Shown here piece by piece: positions 1 to 12,500 of a DNA stretch of 64,000 bases. Within the stretch, counting starts at the first letter, position 1; the number at the start of each line of letters is the position of its first letter. Origin of the DNA: Anisus vortex (lineage: Eukaryota > Mollusca > Gastropoda > Planorbidae); contig OX421508.1 of assembly GCA_949126835.1 (NCBI GenBank), forward strand, positions 12,515,399 to 12,579,398. The letters are read 5' to 3'. Below the pieces are notes generated by a model. It did no database searches. It saw only the letters and a program-made list of their open reading frames with translations, and was not told the DNA's origin. The translations under genes and the position numbers were made by a program.

Positions 1-66
1 ATTATATTTCAATTAGGGTTTTGATGCCCATTTGATTTGTTTTAAAGTGTTGTTGGTGTTGATCCT

Positions 67-420
67 ACACTGTCGATGCGTACTCCAGGATGGGTCTAGC
101 AAAACTCTTATAGTTTATAGCAATGGGTCCGTATCCTTGTGGAGCACCCATAGAGGTCACTATGGACGAAGGCGCAGGCTCTGTTAGCTTTGGGGACAAT
201 AGATTGGACATGTATGCCCCGGTGGAGGTTTTCTGTGATATGCACTCCCAGGGACTTGGCATCTGATACCCTCTCAAGAGTGTGACCGTGCAAGGTATAG
301 CTAGTGGGGATGCTAGTCCTCTTTCTTGAAAAAGAGAGGAGGCTGCATGTATCAACGTTGAACGCCATTTGCCATTTCGATTCCCAAGTCTCAAACTTAT
401 TGAGGTCGTCCTGTAGATGT
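67..420 (-). pseudogene. LINE reverse-transcriptase fragment (decayed)
   Basis: Reading leftward, two frames together spell a non-LTR retrotransposon segment. One frame has NVDTCSLLSFSRKRT, then TLHGHTLERVSDAKSLGVHI and VPKANRACAFVHSDLYGC. The other frame carries the end, KSFARPILEYASTV. The wording is typical of the RT thumb region of jockey/CR1-like elements. At least one frameshift separates the halves, so it is not functional. It lies just upstream of the first visible exon of the IgGFc-binding-like gene, probably in its intron. Confidence 0.7.
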
Positions 421-530
421 AACGTTTACGATAAGATAATATATAGATACAGATATAGATAAACTTTTGCTTACATGTCTTGTACACGTACATATCTAAT
501 TTTTACTCCTTTACAACCATATTTTTAAAG

Positions 531-668
531 GAGAAGAGGAAGTAACATATCTTCGATTCAGAAGTCGTCTGAATGATGGAACAGCCAATGTAACAGCAGA
601 CTGGGTGACGTCATATCGCCACGCAATATACACCATCACAAAAGACGTTGAGATGGGAGAATCTACTG
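531..668 (+). CDS. IgGFc-binding-like gene, first visible exon
   Basis: Acceptor AAAG at 527-530. The exon completes a split codon with two bases, then reads EEEVTYLRFRSRLNDGTANV and continues to VEMGEST. Donor GTAACG at 669. It ends in phase 1, and the next exon starts with GA to complete Gly. Confidence 0.75.
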
Positions 669-3600
669 GTAACGTCTATCGCAGTTTTTGCAACTTAATT
701 AAATTTTGATACTATTGATATCGCTTCGTGATCTAGTATGATTCACACAAGTCACGATTTAGTTATCAAAATTCATTTTACAAGTTATTATATTGTCATT
801 TACAATTTCTCCATACAGACGGTGGTAGGCCTATATATTGTTATATCACTTTAGTTACTTTAATATTGTCAAGTATTGAAACGGCTGGTGTTGTCTCACT
901 AACTTTGTCTTTGTCCCAGTGGAGTATAAAGCAGCAAGAAATATCCACCATCTCCCTGCCCGCGACGAACCAACTGGATCTCATGCCAGGTTTTGTTCAA
1001 ATAATCTTCATTCCCTCTTCCATTCTTCTTTACCATATTCCCAATGGTCTTCACCTCTTCGGTTTTCTCGCTGGGGTCCATCTCAGGGACAGACTAAGAA
1101 GCATGTTTGTGTCCATGTGCTAAGAATGTGGCCCAACCATCTCGGTCTTCTTTTCTTCATTTCGTTTGAGACTTTTGTTATTTTTTGTTCTCCTTCCTAA
1201 CTTGTTTGTAGGGAATATGGTTTCCAGACAACTCTTCATTTATCGCCAGAGGCATCTTCTTTCAAAAGCTTTCAGGTGTTTTCCAATTTTCTTATTTGTC
1301 TAACAGGTCTCTGCAGCATAGAAAATAACTAAACTATGTTTGACTTGTAATTATTTCCCTTTTATAATGTTTTAATGCGCTGAAATATAGCTGCCAATGT
1401 ATTTAAAGTTGGATGGATGGGTGATGGATTGATGGATGGATGGATGATGGATGGATGAATAGGTGGATAGATAGATGGATGGATAGATAGATAGATAGAT
1501 AGATTAAATGTGCATGAATGCTTGAAGTGAATAGAATCTATTCATGACTTAATGAACTATGAGCGAGTAATCGTAACGTGTTTCATACTTAGAAACAAAC
1601 ATGATTGATAGTCCTACATTTTAATGACTTCAGGATTGTACAGGGGCGTGGTCTCGTTGAAGTCAACCAATCACGTGACAGTTGTGGTCTACTACCGGTC
1701 TGCGAGCCACGTGGCAAGTACTCTTGTATTTCCTGTCCAGAAGGTCAGCTCGGGCTACTTTGTGGTCAGTCCTGCAACGTCAACGTCGGAGAACAGGGTC
1801 AGTTTAAAACATTGTATTCACAAGATAAGGTCCTAATTATACATTGTTTTAGTCATCTTAACAAATCGAAATGGGATTTAAAAGTGGTTTCTTCAGCACA
1901 ATTAAGCAATTATAAAACATTATGAAAAAAAAAGTTTTCTAATAGACATTAGACAGTCATACAGTTCACAAAAGTAGACCAATTGTCAACAAGTCACTTA
2001 GTCTGGCAGACGACAAATTACGTTGTAGATTGTAAAACAAAAGAGTTCTTCAATCTCTCAGCTCTAGCCTGATGGGAAGGAACTTCGTCTAGATCTAATG
2101 AGGTTTATGGCAGAGGTAATAGTGTGCCTAAGTAGGATTTCTAATTCGTTCAGCGAGCCAACAGCCTAAAAATCAATCTGCCCCTTTATTGTAGAAGAGA
2201 CTTGAATTGCCTTATTTTGGGGAATCTTCTGCGTGCCATTGCAAATCGATCTGAGTGCCAAGTCTGGCACGCGTGCCGTAGATTGCAGAGACCTGGTTTA
2301 TGGCATAGTGCGAATTGTCCTGTAATATTCTACTAATGGTAGCTAAACATGTTCCGCTCCATATGTTCTAAACGGGGGCGTTATCACGCCCTGGGGGCGT
2401 TGAGAAGCTTTAGGGGTGCTGACGTTCCCGGGGGCGATTGGGGGGGGGCGGTGAAGGGCAAGTGGGCGGTACAAACGTACCTGATATAATTTGAACACCT
2501 CAAATATTTGAATCGATTAGTTTTTGAATGAAATGTGATATAAACGCTGCTAAACATCTAATCTGCTAATAATATTAATGATAGTTTGATCTCAGTTATA
2601 CTGAGATGTTTTTTAATGCATTTTATATCATCTGTAGAGACATACAATCATCGTTAAGCGGAATAGATACGTAGTAATCATACGAAATGGGTAGTTAATG
2701 TAATGTTTGTGAAAATATACAGATAAATTCTTTAGTCATATAATATTTATATAATTTTCAAATACTTTTTAAAGTACGATCAGTTATAGATTGTAAACCA
2801 CTTATTCTTTTCTAGAAGAAAAAAAAAGAAATATTAGCTCAAATGAAACAGGTTTATTACCTCCCTTTAATAAAAAAATGTTTCCACATTTGATTAAAAA
2901 ATGATGTTAAACAAGTTATCTTTTGTAATAAAATTATAGCAAATATTACTGACTGACTATTCATTTTTTCTGTATATAAATTCAACTTTATGTTATTCAT
3001 AACAATATTTAAATATTAGAGGATTAATATAATTTACGTTAAACAGTTGTAAAAAACACATTTCCTGCATTAATTGTTTGTCCATTTAAGGAGTTTATAT
3101 TTTAAACATTAATAATTACAGAAATTACATAATATAGTGTTATTAAAAAAGACTCTTATATTTCTAAATTAATAATACAAGTAATTTTGTTTTAGAATTA
3201 ATTATATTTATGTTTAATTAAAGAAGATGAGCATAAATACTCTTTTAAATGTAGGCCTAATTAGTATGTATCAAATAATGAGCGGTCAAGTGTATGTAAC
3301 TTTTTTGAATGCTGAAAACAACTTTAATGTGCCATAAAATATGTTCACATGTGTAAGTTGAACCAAGATCTAAAAGTAGAGCAAATGCCTAGCAGTTGAG
3401 AAAAGCAAATGCCTATCCTAAGCAGCTTCCTTCCAGATTTTTTCCGCAAATGAACACATATGGATGCCCATTTTTTCAATGTTCAAAATTCAACTTGCTC
3501 CATTTTAAAATCACAATATTCCTCCACTTTAAAAAATATCTACATCTAAGAAGAATGTAGTAAAATCAAACCAATTAGGGTTGGTGTGGTATGAAAATAT

Positions 3601-6600
3601 GCGTGTGCCGACATTTAAACATGCGACAGATAAACGTGCGACACTTAAACATAGACCCTTAACCACACGTCACTTAAATATACGGCCACCTAATCCCACG
3701 ACAGATAAACATAAGGACACTTAATCACATGACACTTAAACATACGGACAGTTAATCATAGCACGGATAAACACACTTTTTCACTATACCATTACAATAA
3801 AAAAGAAAATAATATAGATTATGTTGCCAATAGTAAAAAATCGGTATAGAGGGAAGGAAAATCCCTCATGGCATCAACAGGCCTACCGGGACACCTGTGC
3901 CCTACGCCCACCCTTGGTTTTCCTCACTCCCATTTCATCGTTATTTATAATTAATTTAACCTTAATATTTATTTATTTTTATTGAGTTTTTTTTTTAGTT
4001 TTTGAACTAGAAATCTGTGTATACATACAACATTAAGTAAACAAAAATTAAAAATATAGTATTTTTATTATTGCCATCATCATTATAAAAAAACATTAAA
4101 AGCTATTTCTACATAATTTATTGGCTAATGCAATTAAAAAGCTGTATGTGTCAATTCGACTCACTAGTAGATATAAGAAGTATTGTGTTTTTTTAATAAA
4201 ACAAGGTGTATGAGTTACATTGTATCCGAATATAGTTAAAACACGAAGGCGGGATGGGGCTAGTGAAGACATAGCGGATAAGTGGATTATGTAATACTGG
4301 CCGTCCGATCGCTGGTCTGGGCAGCCACGCGTGAAGTAAGTCCCGCCCCTTCATCTTACCAGACATCAACTAAAAAGAACTGTGGCGTCATAAATAACAG
4401 CCCGCCCCCCCCCCCCAGCCCGCCCCCCCCCAGCCCGCCCCCGACAGATAAACACACTTTTTCACTATACCAGGGGTCGGCAACCTTTTGATAGCCGCAT
4501 GCCAAAGTAGAATTTCTAATTCACTCGGCGTGCCAACAACGAAATAGTCAACCTCTGTCATATTTTTATTATTTTTAAACGATAGTTATTAACTGTATGT
4601 AGCATGATCAAAAAGAAAAGGCGCTTTACTAAGAAACCATACAAAAGTCAACACAGATTAGTCAAATGTTGCGATAATTACAACAATTACGTAATATAAG
4701 CTTAATGCTCGTAAATCTATGATAAAGCTGTTGTTTATTTAAAGTTAAAACTAATAAATTTGATCTCGAATTATTTTGTGTGTTTATTTAAAGAAGATTA
4801 AAACATTTTAATGCAATTAGTCTGTATCAATTAATGTGAGTCTTGTCCTTGCACTCTTTGTGATAAATGTTCAAACTGTCAGGCATAATACCTATTTAGT
4901 TAATTTAAGCTTCACACAGGTGTGTTTTCAAGAGTGAGGCGACTTCCTTGTGGACTAAAATGTTTTATTGTATGAGAAAATTTGTTATGAGGAAATCAGT
5001 TTACAAGTGTAAGTTGAGCCAATAGATGAAAGTAAATCAAATGCAACTTTTTCAAACAAATGAACGGTTTAAGTATAGCTGACGACTTTTCTAAGCTGCT
5101 TTCTTCCCGATTTTTTCGCAATTTGGCAAATTGTGATGTGCATAAATGGGGTGTTTTAAATTCAATTTGCTGCATTGCAAAATAGACTTCTGCTAGAAAA
5201 CTCCACTTTGAGTGGTTCAATGTACTTCTTTATCTCATCTATATGTAATGTATATAGAGCTGAATGAGCTTTAACATTGGGAAGTAGGCTACAAGGAAAA
5301 TTATGTCTAGTTTCAAGCCAAATTCTTTCCAGTAACCAAACAGTTCAAGAATTGTTTGATCATGTCCTTGCAAACGCAAGTTCAACTCATTTAAATTAGT
5401 CGTTATGTCTGTCAAACACATCAGTTTCGTCAGGCATTCTTCATCATTCAACTCTGAAAAATTGTGTTTCATGAAGAAATATCTTAACTGCTTCCACGAA
5501 AGAATCTATTGATCACTTACCTCGACTAAGCAAGTTAATACTGCTGTGCAACAGCAGATCTCCATATTCACTTTCAATTTCTGTAGTAAATATTTGAATT
5601 ACCGGTGAATCAACGAAGAATAGAAAACTATAAAGTTGACTATTTTAACAACAGTTCCCATTACTGAGTGCAAGTCCAATGAAGAGATCTTTGCACACAC
5701 ACATTCCTGGTGTATATGCCTAATGCAATGGAAGCCTAACAGTAGACGCCCAATGTGGTTTACAAGAAGTTTGACAAATCTTTTTTTTTTGCCAACCATC
5801 GCAGCAGCCCACCGTTTATTGTATCACATAATAATTTCTTTAAATCAATTATCTTAATTTTAAAAAGACCCTACGGATGCACTCATAATGTCCTCTGCCT
5901 TGGTTGTTTCATGAAGAGCTAACACGCAACACAACTCTTCATAATCACCTTTTTTCACAATATCGACGATAGTTAGAATAGACGTGCCCATTTATTTACG
6001 TCAATGCTTTCATCAAGAGCAACACTAAATAGGACCTACAGCAGCTTCTTTTAATCATGTCGTTTGCTTATTGTTAAATCTTCAGCCAAATCATTTATCA
6101 TTTCAATTTAATCGTGCAGATGCTGGTACTTCTCGTATTTTAGAGTCAATATTTTCTTTATTTGTTAAATTACTGAAATAAATTTCAGCATTAGGCCTAA
6201 TTATAAATGGTTCTTTGAGAACATATCTGTATGTAGGGCCTGTAGGGCCCAATAAAAGGCGAACCTTTTAATGCCACACACTGATCAATTTTGAATTTTG
6301 TAATTACATTTCCTTATTCTTTATTCCAACAGATAGACGCAAAATCTCGTTTTGCTTTTTGAATCCCGATGGAGACATTTTTCAATTTTTTTTCTGGAGT
6401 TTTAAATTTTGATTTGTTTGGTTTCAAAATGTCTTTGTACACTGGACGCATGACATACAACACTTTCACAACATAAAGCACATACAGCACTATCCATTTC
6501 CTTTTGTTCAAATTTGTCTACATAGGCCTACAGATATGATGAAATTATAATAATTAAAAGGATATCCTCTTGTTAAGATAAATCTTAAATATCTAATCAG

Positions 6601-9466
6601 GAATCCGAAATCGATCAATTTTTTATTATTTTTTATTTATTTATTTATTTTTTATTATTTTTTTTTTTTTGGGGGAGAGTTTTTATTGCGGTGGCACACT
6701 ATTTTTTTTTACTACGTTAAATTGAAGGAAATATTTTATTAATGGTTTGCAGATATATATCTACGAATTATTTTTATTCGATTCTATTTTGGCTTGCGAT
6801 ATAATACAAACAGAACCAAATAAATGTAGGCTAGAGTTGGCTAGTCGGCACATTCTTTTGATGTAAGCATATTTTGATGTACTCACAGGAGACACAAAGA
6901 CTAGTTTTTATCCGCTGAAACTGAACGCTTTAGAACGCACAAACGACAGAATGAAATGGCTGGGCTTTGATTTATTTAAAAGAAATTGTACTTCTTTTTA
7001 ATTAAATTATATTTAGAGTCTGGCCAGCGAGAGCTAATGAAAAAAAAATTTATATGGCGCGCAGAAGCCATTAAAAAAAAAAAATTTTTCAGGAGTCCTC
7101 CGCGTGCCACTGAAAAGGGCTCCGCGTGCCAAGTCTGGCACGCGTGCCGTAGGTTGCCGACCCCTGCACTATACCATTAAAATAAATAGGAAAATAATAT
7201 AGATTATGTTACAAATTAAATAGGAAAAATAATGGGATAGGGGGAGGAAAATACCTCATGGCGTCAACGGGCCTACGGGGACACCTGGGTTCTACGTCCA
7301 TCATTGGTTTTCCTCACTGCCATTTCAACCCTATTTTTATTGAATTTATTCTTTTTTTTTTATTTTGTATTATTGATTTTTTATTTCAACTATATACACA
7401 TACAATAATGAAACAAAAAGCGTTCAGTGTCCAGGCAGGGCAAAAGAGATCCATCACTGGTACGACAGGTGAGCCGTTGTTTGTGACGCTACAGTTCTTT
7501 TTAGTTGCTGTCTGGTCGGATGAAGGGGCGGGACTTACTTCACGCGTGGCTGCCCAGCGATCGGACTGCCAGTATTACATAATCCACTTATCCACTGAGC
7601 ATGCTAATTTAATAGCATGGATAGAAGCGCTATAGAAATGCCCATTGTTATTCTTATTCTTCTTATCCGTAATGTCTTCACTAGCCCTATACCGTCTTCG
7701 TGTTTTAACTGTATTCCGCTACAATGTAACTCATACATCTTGTTTTATTAAAAAAACACAATACTTCTTATATCTACTAGTGGGTCGAATTGACACATAC
7801 AGCTTTTTAATTGCATTAGCCAATAAATTATGTAGAAATAGCTTTTAATTTTTTTTTATAATGATGATTGGCAATAATAAAAATACTATATTTTTAATTT
7901 TTGTTTACTTAATGTTGTATGTATACACAGATTTCTAGTTGAAAAACTTATAAAAAAAACTCAATAAAAATAAATAAATATTAAGGTTAAATTCCTTATA
8001 AATAATGATGAAATGGGAGTGAGGAAAACCAAGGGTGGGCGTAGGGCATAGGTGTCCCGGTAGGCCTGTTGATGCCATGAGGGATTTTCCTTCCCTCTAT
8101 ACCGATTTTTTTACTATTGGCAACATAATCTATATTATTTTCCTATTTATTTGTGTTTATCTGTCACTATGATTAACTGTCCGTATGTTTAAGTGTCGTG
8201 TGATTAAGTGTCCGTGTGTTTATCTGACTTGTGGTTAAGTGTCTATGTTTAAGTGTCGCATGTTTATCTGTCGCATGTTTAAATGTCGTGTAACCGAAAA
8301 AATGAGTCCATCAATTTGAAAGTCTTGCCTTTGATTAGAAAACTCCGCTTTGAGTGCTTCGAGGCACTTATGAAAAAGCCCAACTATCTATCTTAATATA
8401 GCCTATTCTTTAAAATAGGGATGTACATGTAGTTAAAAGTTTTGAAATCGATTTCACGGCAAGATATTCCAGTTTCAATACAAATCCATTCCAGTGGCCC
8501 TTGTAAATGCAAGTTCAACTCAATGAAATGTGTCAGAAACATCAACCTCAACAGTCAGTTTTCCTCATTCAGAACCGGAAAATGTTTTTGTTTTTATCAA
8601 TAAAAAAAATACATTACATAATTTGTTGACATAAATTGTGGTGTAACTATTGCAAAGTCGGGTTTGACCTACTTTTGTAACTATGCGCCACCTCGGGTTT
8701 TTAGGTAAGTTGGTCAGTTAGCTATCAAATTGGTCAGTTGGCTATTAAATTGGTCAGTTAGCTAACAAATTGGGCAGTTAGCTATCAAATTGGTCAGTTG
8801 GCTATTAAATTGGTCAGTTAGCTAACAAATTGGTCAGTTAGCTATCAAATTGGTCAGTTAGCTATCAAATGGGTCAGTTAGCTATCAAATTGGCCAGTGA
8901 GCTATCAAATTGGTCAGTTAGCTCTCAAATTGGTCAGTTAGCTATCAAATTGGTCATTTAGCTATCAAATTGGTCAGTTAGCTCTCAAATTGGTCAGTTA
9001 GCTATCAAATTGGTCAGTTATCTATCAAAGTGCTAAATGGTTTATGAACAGAAAAATGAGTATGTTGTTGGCCTTTTTTTCTGGAAAGATCTAGAGTTTT
9101 CATGCTGTAAAAATTGTTTTATTATCAATAGTTGACGGTAACGGCCCTTGACAGTAACACTGACGTCATTATAAGATTTCCTAGAAACAGAACCCAGCTG
9201 TTCACGGTCAAGGTCAATGAGATGATATTTCAGTAAGTTTTCTTGTTGTTGTGTATATCATGATTTCTTTCATTGTATCCTTCTCTCTGTCGTCTCTCAC
9301 ACTTTCTCTAATTCTCTCTGTTTTTCTCTCTCTATTACTCTCTCGCATGTTTGCTTTTTATCACTCTTTTAGCTCTCTCTTTCTCTCTCTCTCTCTTTCT
9401 TTGTATTTATCTTAATTCTTACTCTCTTTTCCTATTTCTTTCTTCTTCGCTTTCTCTACCTCTTAC

Positions 9467-9508
<42 letters not shown>

Positions 9509-12500
9509 TTCTTTCTGTCTTCTTTTTGTCTTTCTCAAACTCTCGTTCTTACCTTTTATCTCTCTCCCTTATCTCTATTTCTCTCTTTTTCACACACTTT
9601 TTTTAGCGATTACTTTCTTTGTTCAAGTATTTTTCCCTCACTCTAGCCTAATCTCTATCAGGCTCTTTCTCTCTCCATCTTTCTCCCTATATCTCTCTCT
9701 CTCTACCAATCTCACTATTTTTTTCTTTTCTACCTTGTTTGAGTTGCACAAATTGATCTAATAGTGTTTAGAGAAATATTTTCCCGTTGATTCCGCATCA
9801 CCTTTAGTCACACAATCAATTAAAAATGTGTCAATATGTAGATATAGTTCATCTGTTATACAGTGGTCAATTTGCTCCTATATCACATTAAGTTTCTAAG
9901 ACATACGTTTTTTTTAATAATAGTTATTCTAGTCATTTTATTTTTGATAGACAAGTCCGATCTTTGAAATTAACCTTAAAGACATTGGAAAGTGTTCAGC
10001 TTATCTCTGACGAAGACTTCAGTGGAACTTTTATTTATGCTATAAAACCTGTTGCAGCCTACATAGAAAACGTACAGGTGAGTCTAATGTATTTATCCAA
10101 TGTATATCTAATCGATGTATCTAATAGAAGGTATTAATCAGTATGTTTTAACTATATGTTATAATCTAACTCAGGGGTCGACAACCTTTCGCTTATAGTG
10201 TGCCAAACTAGGATTTCTAAATCATTCAGCGTGCCAACAGCATGAAAGTCAAACTGATCAACTATATTATTATTATAAGAGATTGTATTTAGTGCCGTAT
10301 CAAAGACCAAAAGAAAAGGAGCGTTATAGAGAAATTCGTTACAGCGCTATATATTTAATAACAACATAACCTGTTTGATATTATCATCATTCATAGCTAA
10401 TACACTACTTCATTTCTCAACTTCGTTGTCGGCATTTTACGCCTCGAGAGACGAACCATTTCCCTTGCAGGCCCTCATGTGGCTAAAGAGGCCAATCCTG
10501 GACGTACAGGCACGGTCACACTGGCTGCAGTTGAATGTAGCGGAGGGGACCACATTTTTCTCCACCGTCTTGTTCCTGGCACGCTTCTCTCCTTCAAGCC
10601 TGGAACCTTCTTTGATTCCTGCCCTACAGGTGAGCCTATCCTGCGCCATGATCTCCCAACTGTTTGGATCAATTTGGAGGTGCTTGGATCTTTTACAGAC
10701 ATCTGCAAATCTCAGTTTTAACGTCCAGCTGGTCTCTGTACCGAAGCTAACGTTCCATAAAGGATGTCCTGTGGAATTCGACCCGGTGGCTTTCGGCGTA
10801 CATGACCTGGCCAGCTGAGACGTCTGTTGCTGAGAGTAATGCGGATGTCTTGACAATGTGCTCTTCGTGGGACCTCTGCATTTGTAACCCTGTCCTGCAA
10901 TCTTATATCTAATGTGCGTCTGAGATACCTGAGGCGAAAGGTGTTCAATTTTCTCTCCTGCCAGGAATATGTACTCCATGTTTCTCAACTTACACATCAA
11001 CTATGTCCTCTGTTTATAATTCTTGTTTGTGGTGGGGGTTTTTTAATTTTATGTGTGGTTAAATTGTGGACTCTTTCCTAGATCCTAACGGGGTCTCCAC
11101 GGTGCTACGTGACAGTGTATAACACTAATTATTTGAAACACCCATCTATTAATCTTTTCCCTCAACATAATGTTCCTACTTAAAATACTTTCAGTGTTAG
11201 GACGCGACTGTTTATTTTCTCCTACATTAACTTATGCATTGGGTTATTTTTTCTTTCGTCTTAACACAAAAGACAGAGTTAAGATCGTTTAAACGACGAT
11301 TCATTCATAAACTGGCTGTAACTGGATTATTCCTAGACATTGTCTGCTATTACAGCCAATAGATAGCTTAGTTTTGCCCGCGAAATTATTCCTAGAAATG
11401 AGCTGTCTATAGAGCGTTCTCAGTAGGCGGAGCTTAACTTTTTTTGTGTACATTTAGTGGCGTATTTGTGTAAATATAGAACCCACTTGAGGTACAAACA
11501 TAACGTGGTGAAAGTAAATTACTTCTTTATCATGCAAAATTCACATCTGAATATTGGCTATCCTACTAAAAAATAAGGAGGTAAATAGTAGTACTGTAGA
11601 TTAATTGATTAATGTGATTAGGCTAGGGCCGGCTAGACCTATTTACACTTTCAAGTTCACTTTATAGGCCTACACTTTTAATGTTTCGTAGGCTAGGCTA
11701 CGATGTCAAGTGATAGTGTTGATGAACAGGCTATCTAGTCAAGTCACTATTAGGCTCACATCGTCTATGATCTATGTCTATGATAATAATAAAATAGCCT
11801 TTTTTATTTAACATACATAATACAGCTTAAATCTTAACAAGACTTAAAACACAACACATCATTTAAAAAAAGCTCGAGCCTATATGGAACTTTATTAATA
11901 CAGCGGCCATATTTAATTGTACACCATTTCTCAAAGTAAACACAAATCACGTGCTTTTTGTCACGGGATTGCAAACGCCCTATTAAATGCATGCTTTCCA
12001 TTGGATAGAGGCAGGGGGGGGCCGTGACGTCATATTCCCGCGCTTGGAGTTTTTCATAGCGTCGCCTTATTTTTGGCCGGGGAATATAAAATAGTCTCGA
12101 GCCTAAGCCTGGAGACAGACGATAGCTTACCATCCGACTTGATAAGTCACATGAATATTGCTCTATTTGTACTCCATGAAATTTACACAGTTTTATTTGT
12201 TGAATAAAAGTTTCTACATTAAATTTTACAAGCCAAGGAGTTTGTCTTGTTTTGAATGAAGTTGCTTGAAGATAATTTGAATACTAATCTAGATCGACCA
12301 ACTTGAAGAATTGCTGCACAATTATATTATTTTCTATAGTCAGAGAGGCATAGGTTCCCGATGGGCCAAATAAGAATCATTCCTAGACAACCGCCAAAGG
12401 TACTGAAGTGAGAGAGCTCCAGTCTAACAACAGTAATGTCAAGATATAACTGTATTAGTAGGCCCTATTACTTATGTATTATTTATAGTTTAATCTCAGC

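Larger units (their letters stand above)
3602..8296. mobile_element. Long-inverted-repeat (foldback-like) element containing a nested hAT
   Basis: The two ends are inverted copies of each other over roughly 800 bases (3602-4392 against 7487-8296). Sampled segments differ by about 1 base in 60. The tips carry alternating short phrases such as 'gacacttaaacatacgg' and 'gacagataaaca' at 3610-3775 and their complements at 8155-8285. Flanks AAAATATG (3594-3601) and AAAAAATG (8297-8304) may be an 8-bp target duplication with one change. No transposase of its own was seen. The central 2.7 kb is a separate hAT insertion. Without that insert the element is about 2.0 kb. Confidence 0.75.

Noticed and set aside
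8710..9029. Regular short repeats resembling a CRISPR array
   Set aside because: The 20-bp units are contiguous with no unique spacers, and the genome is eukaryotic.
9351..9761. 136-codon Leu/Ser/Phe-rich frame resembling a membrane protein
   Set aside because: CT microsatellite; low complexity and intronic.
11834..12133. 99-codon frame on - with several Cys and basic residues
   Set aside because: It sits within hAT-internal sequence and no family pattern was recognised; it may be a TE remnant.
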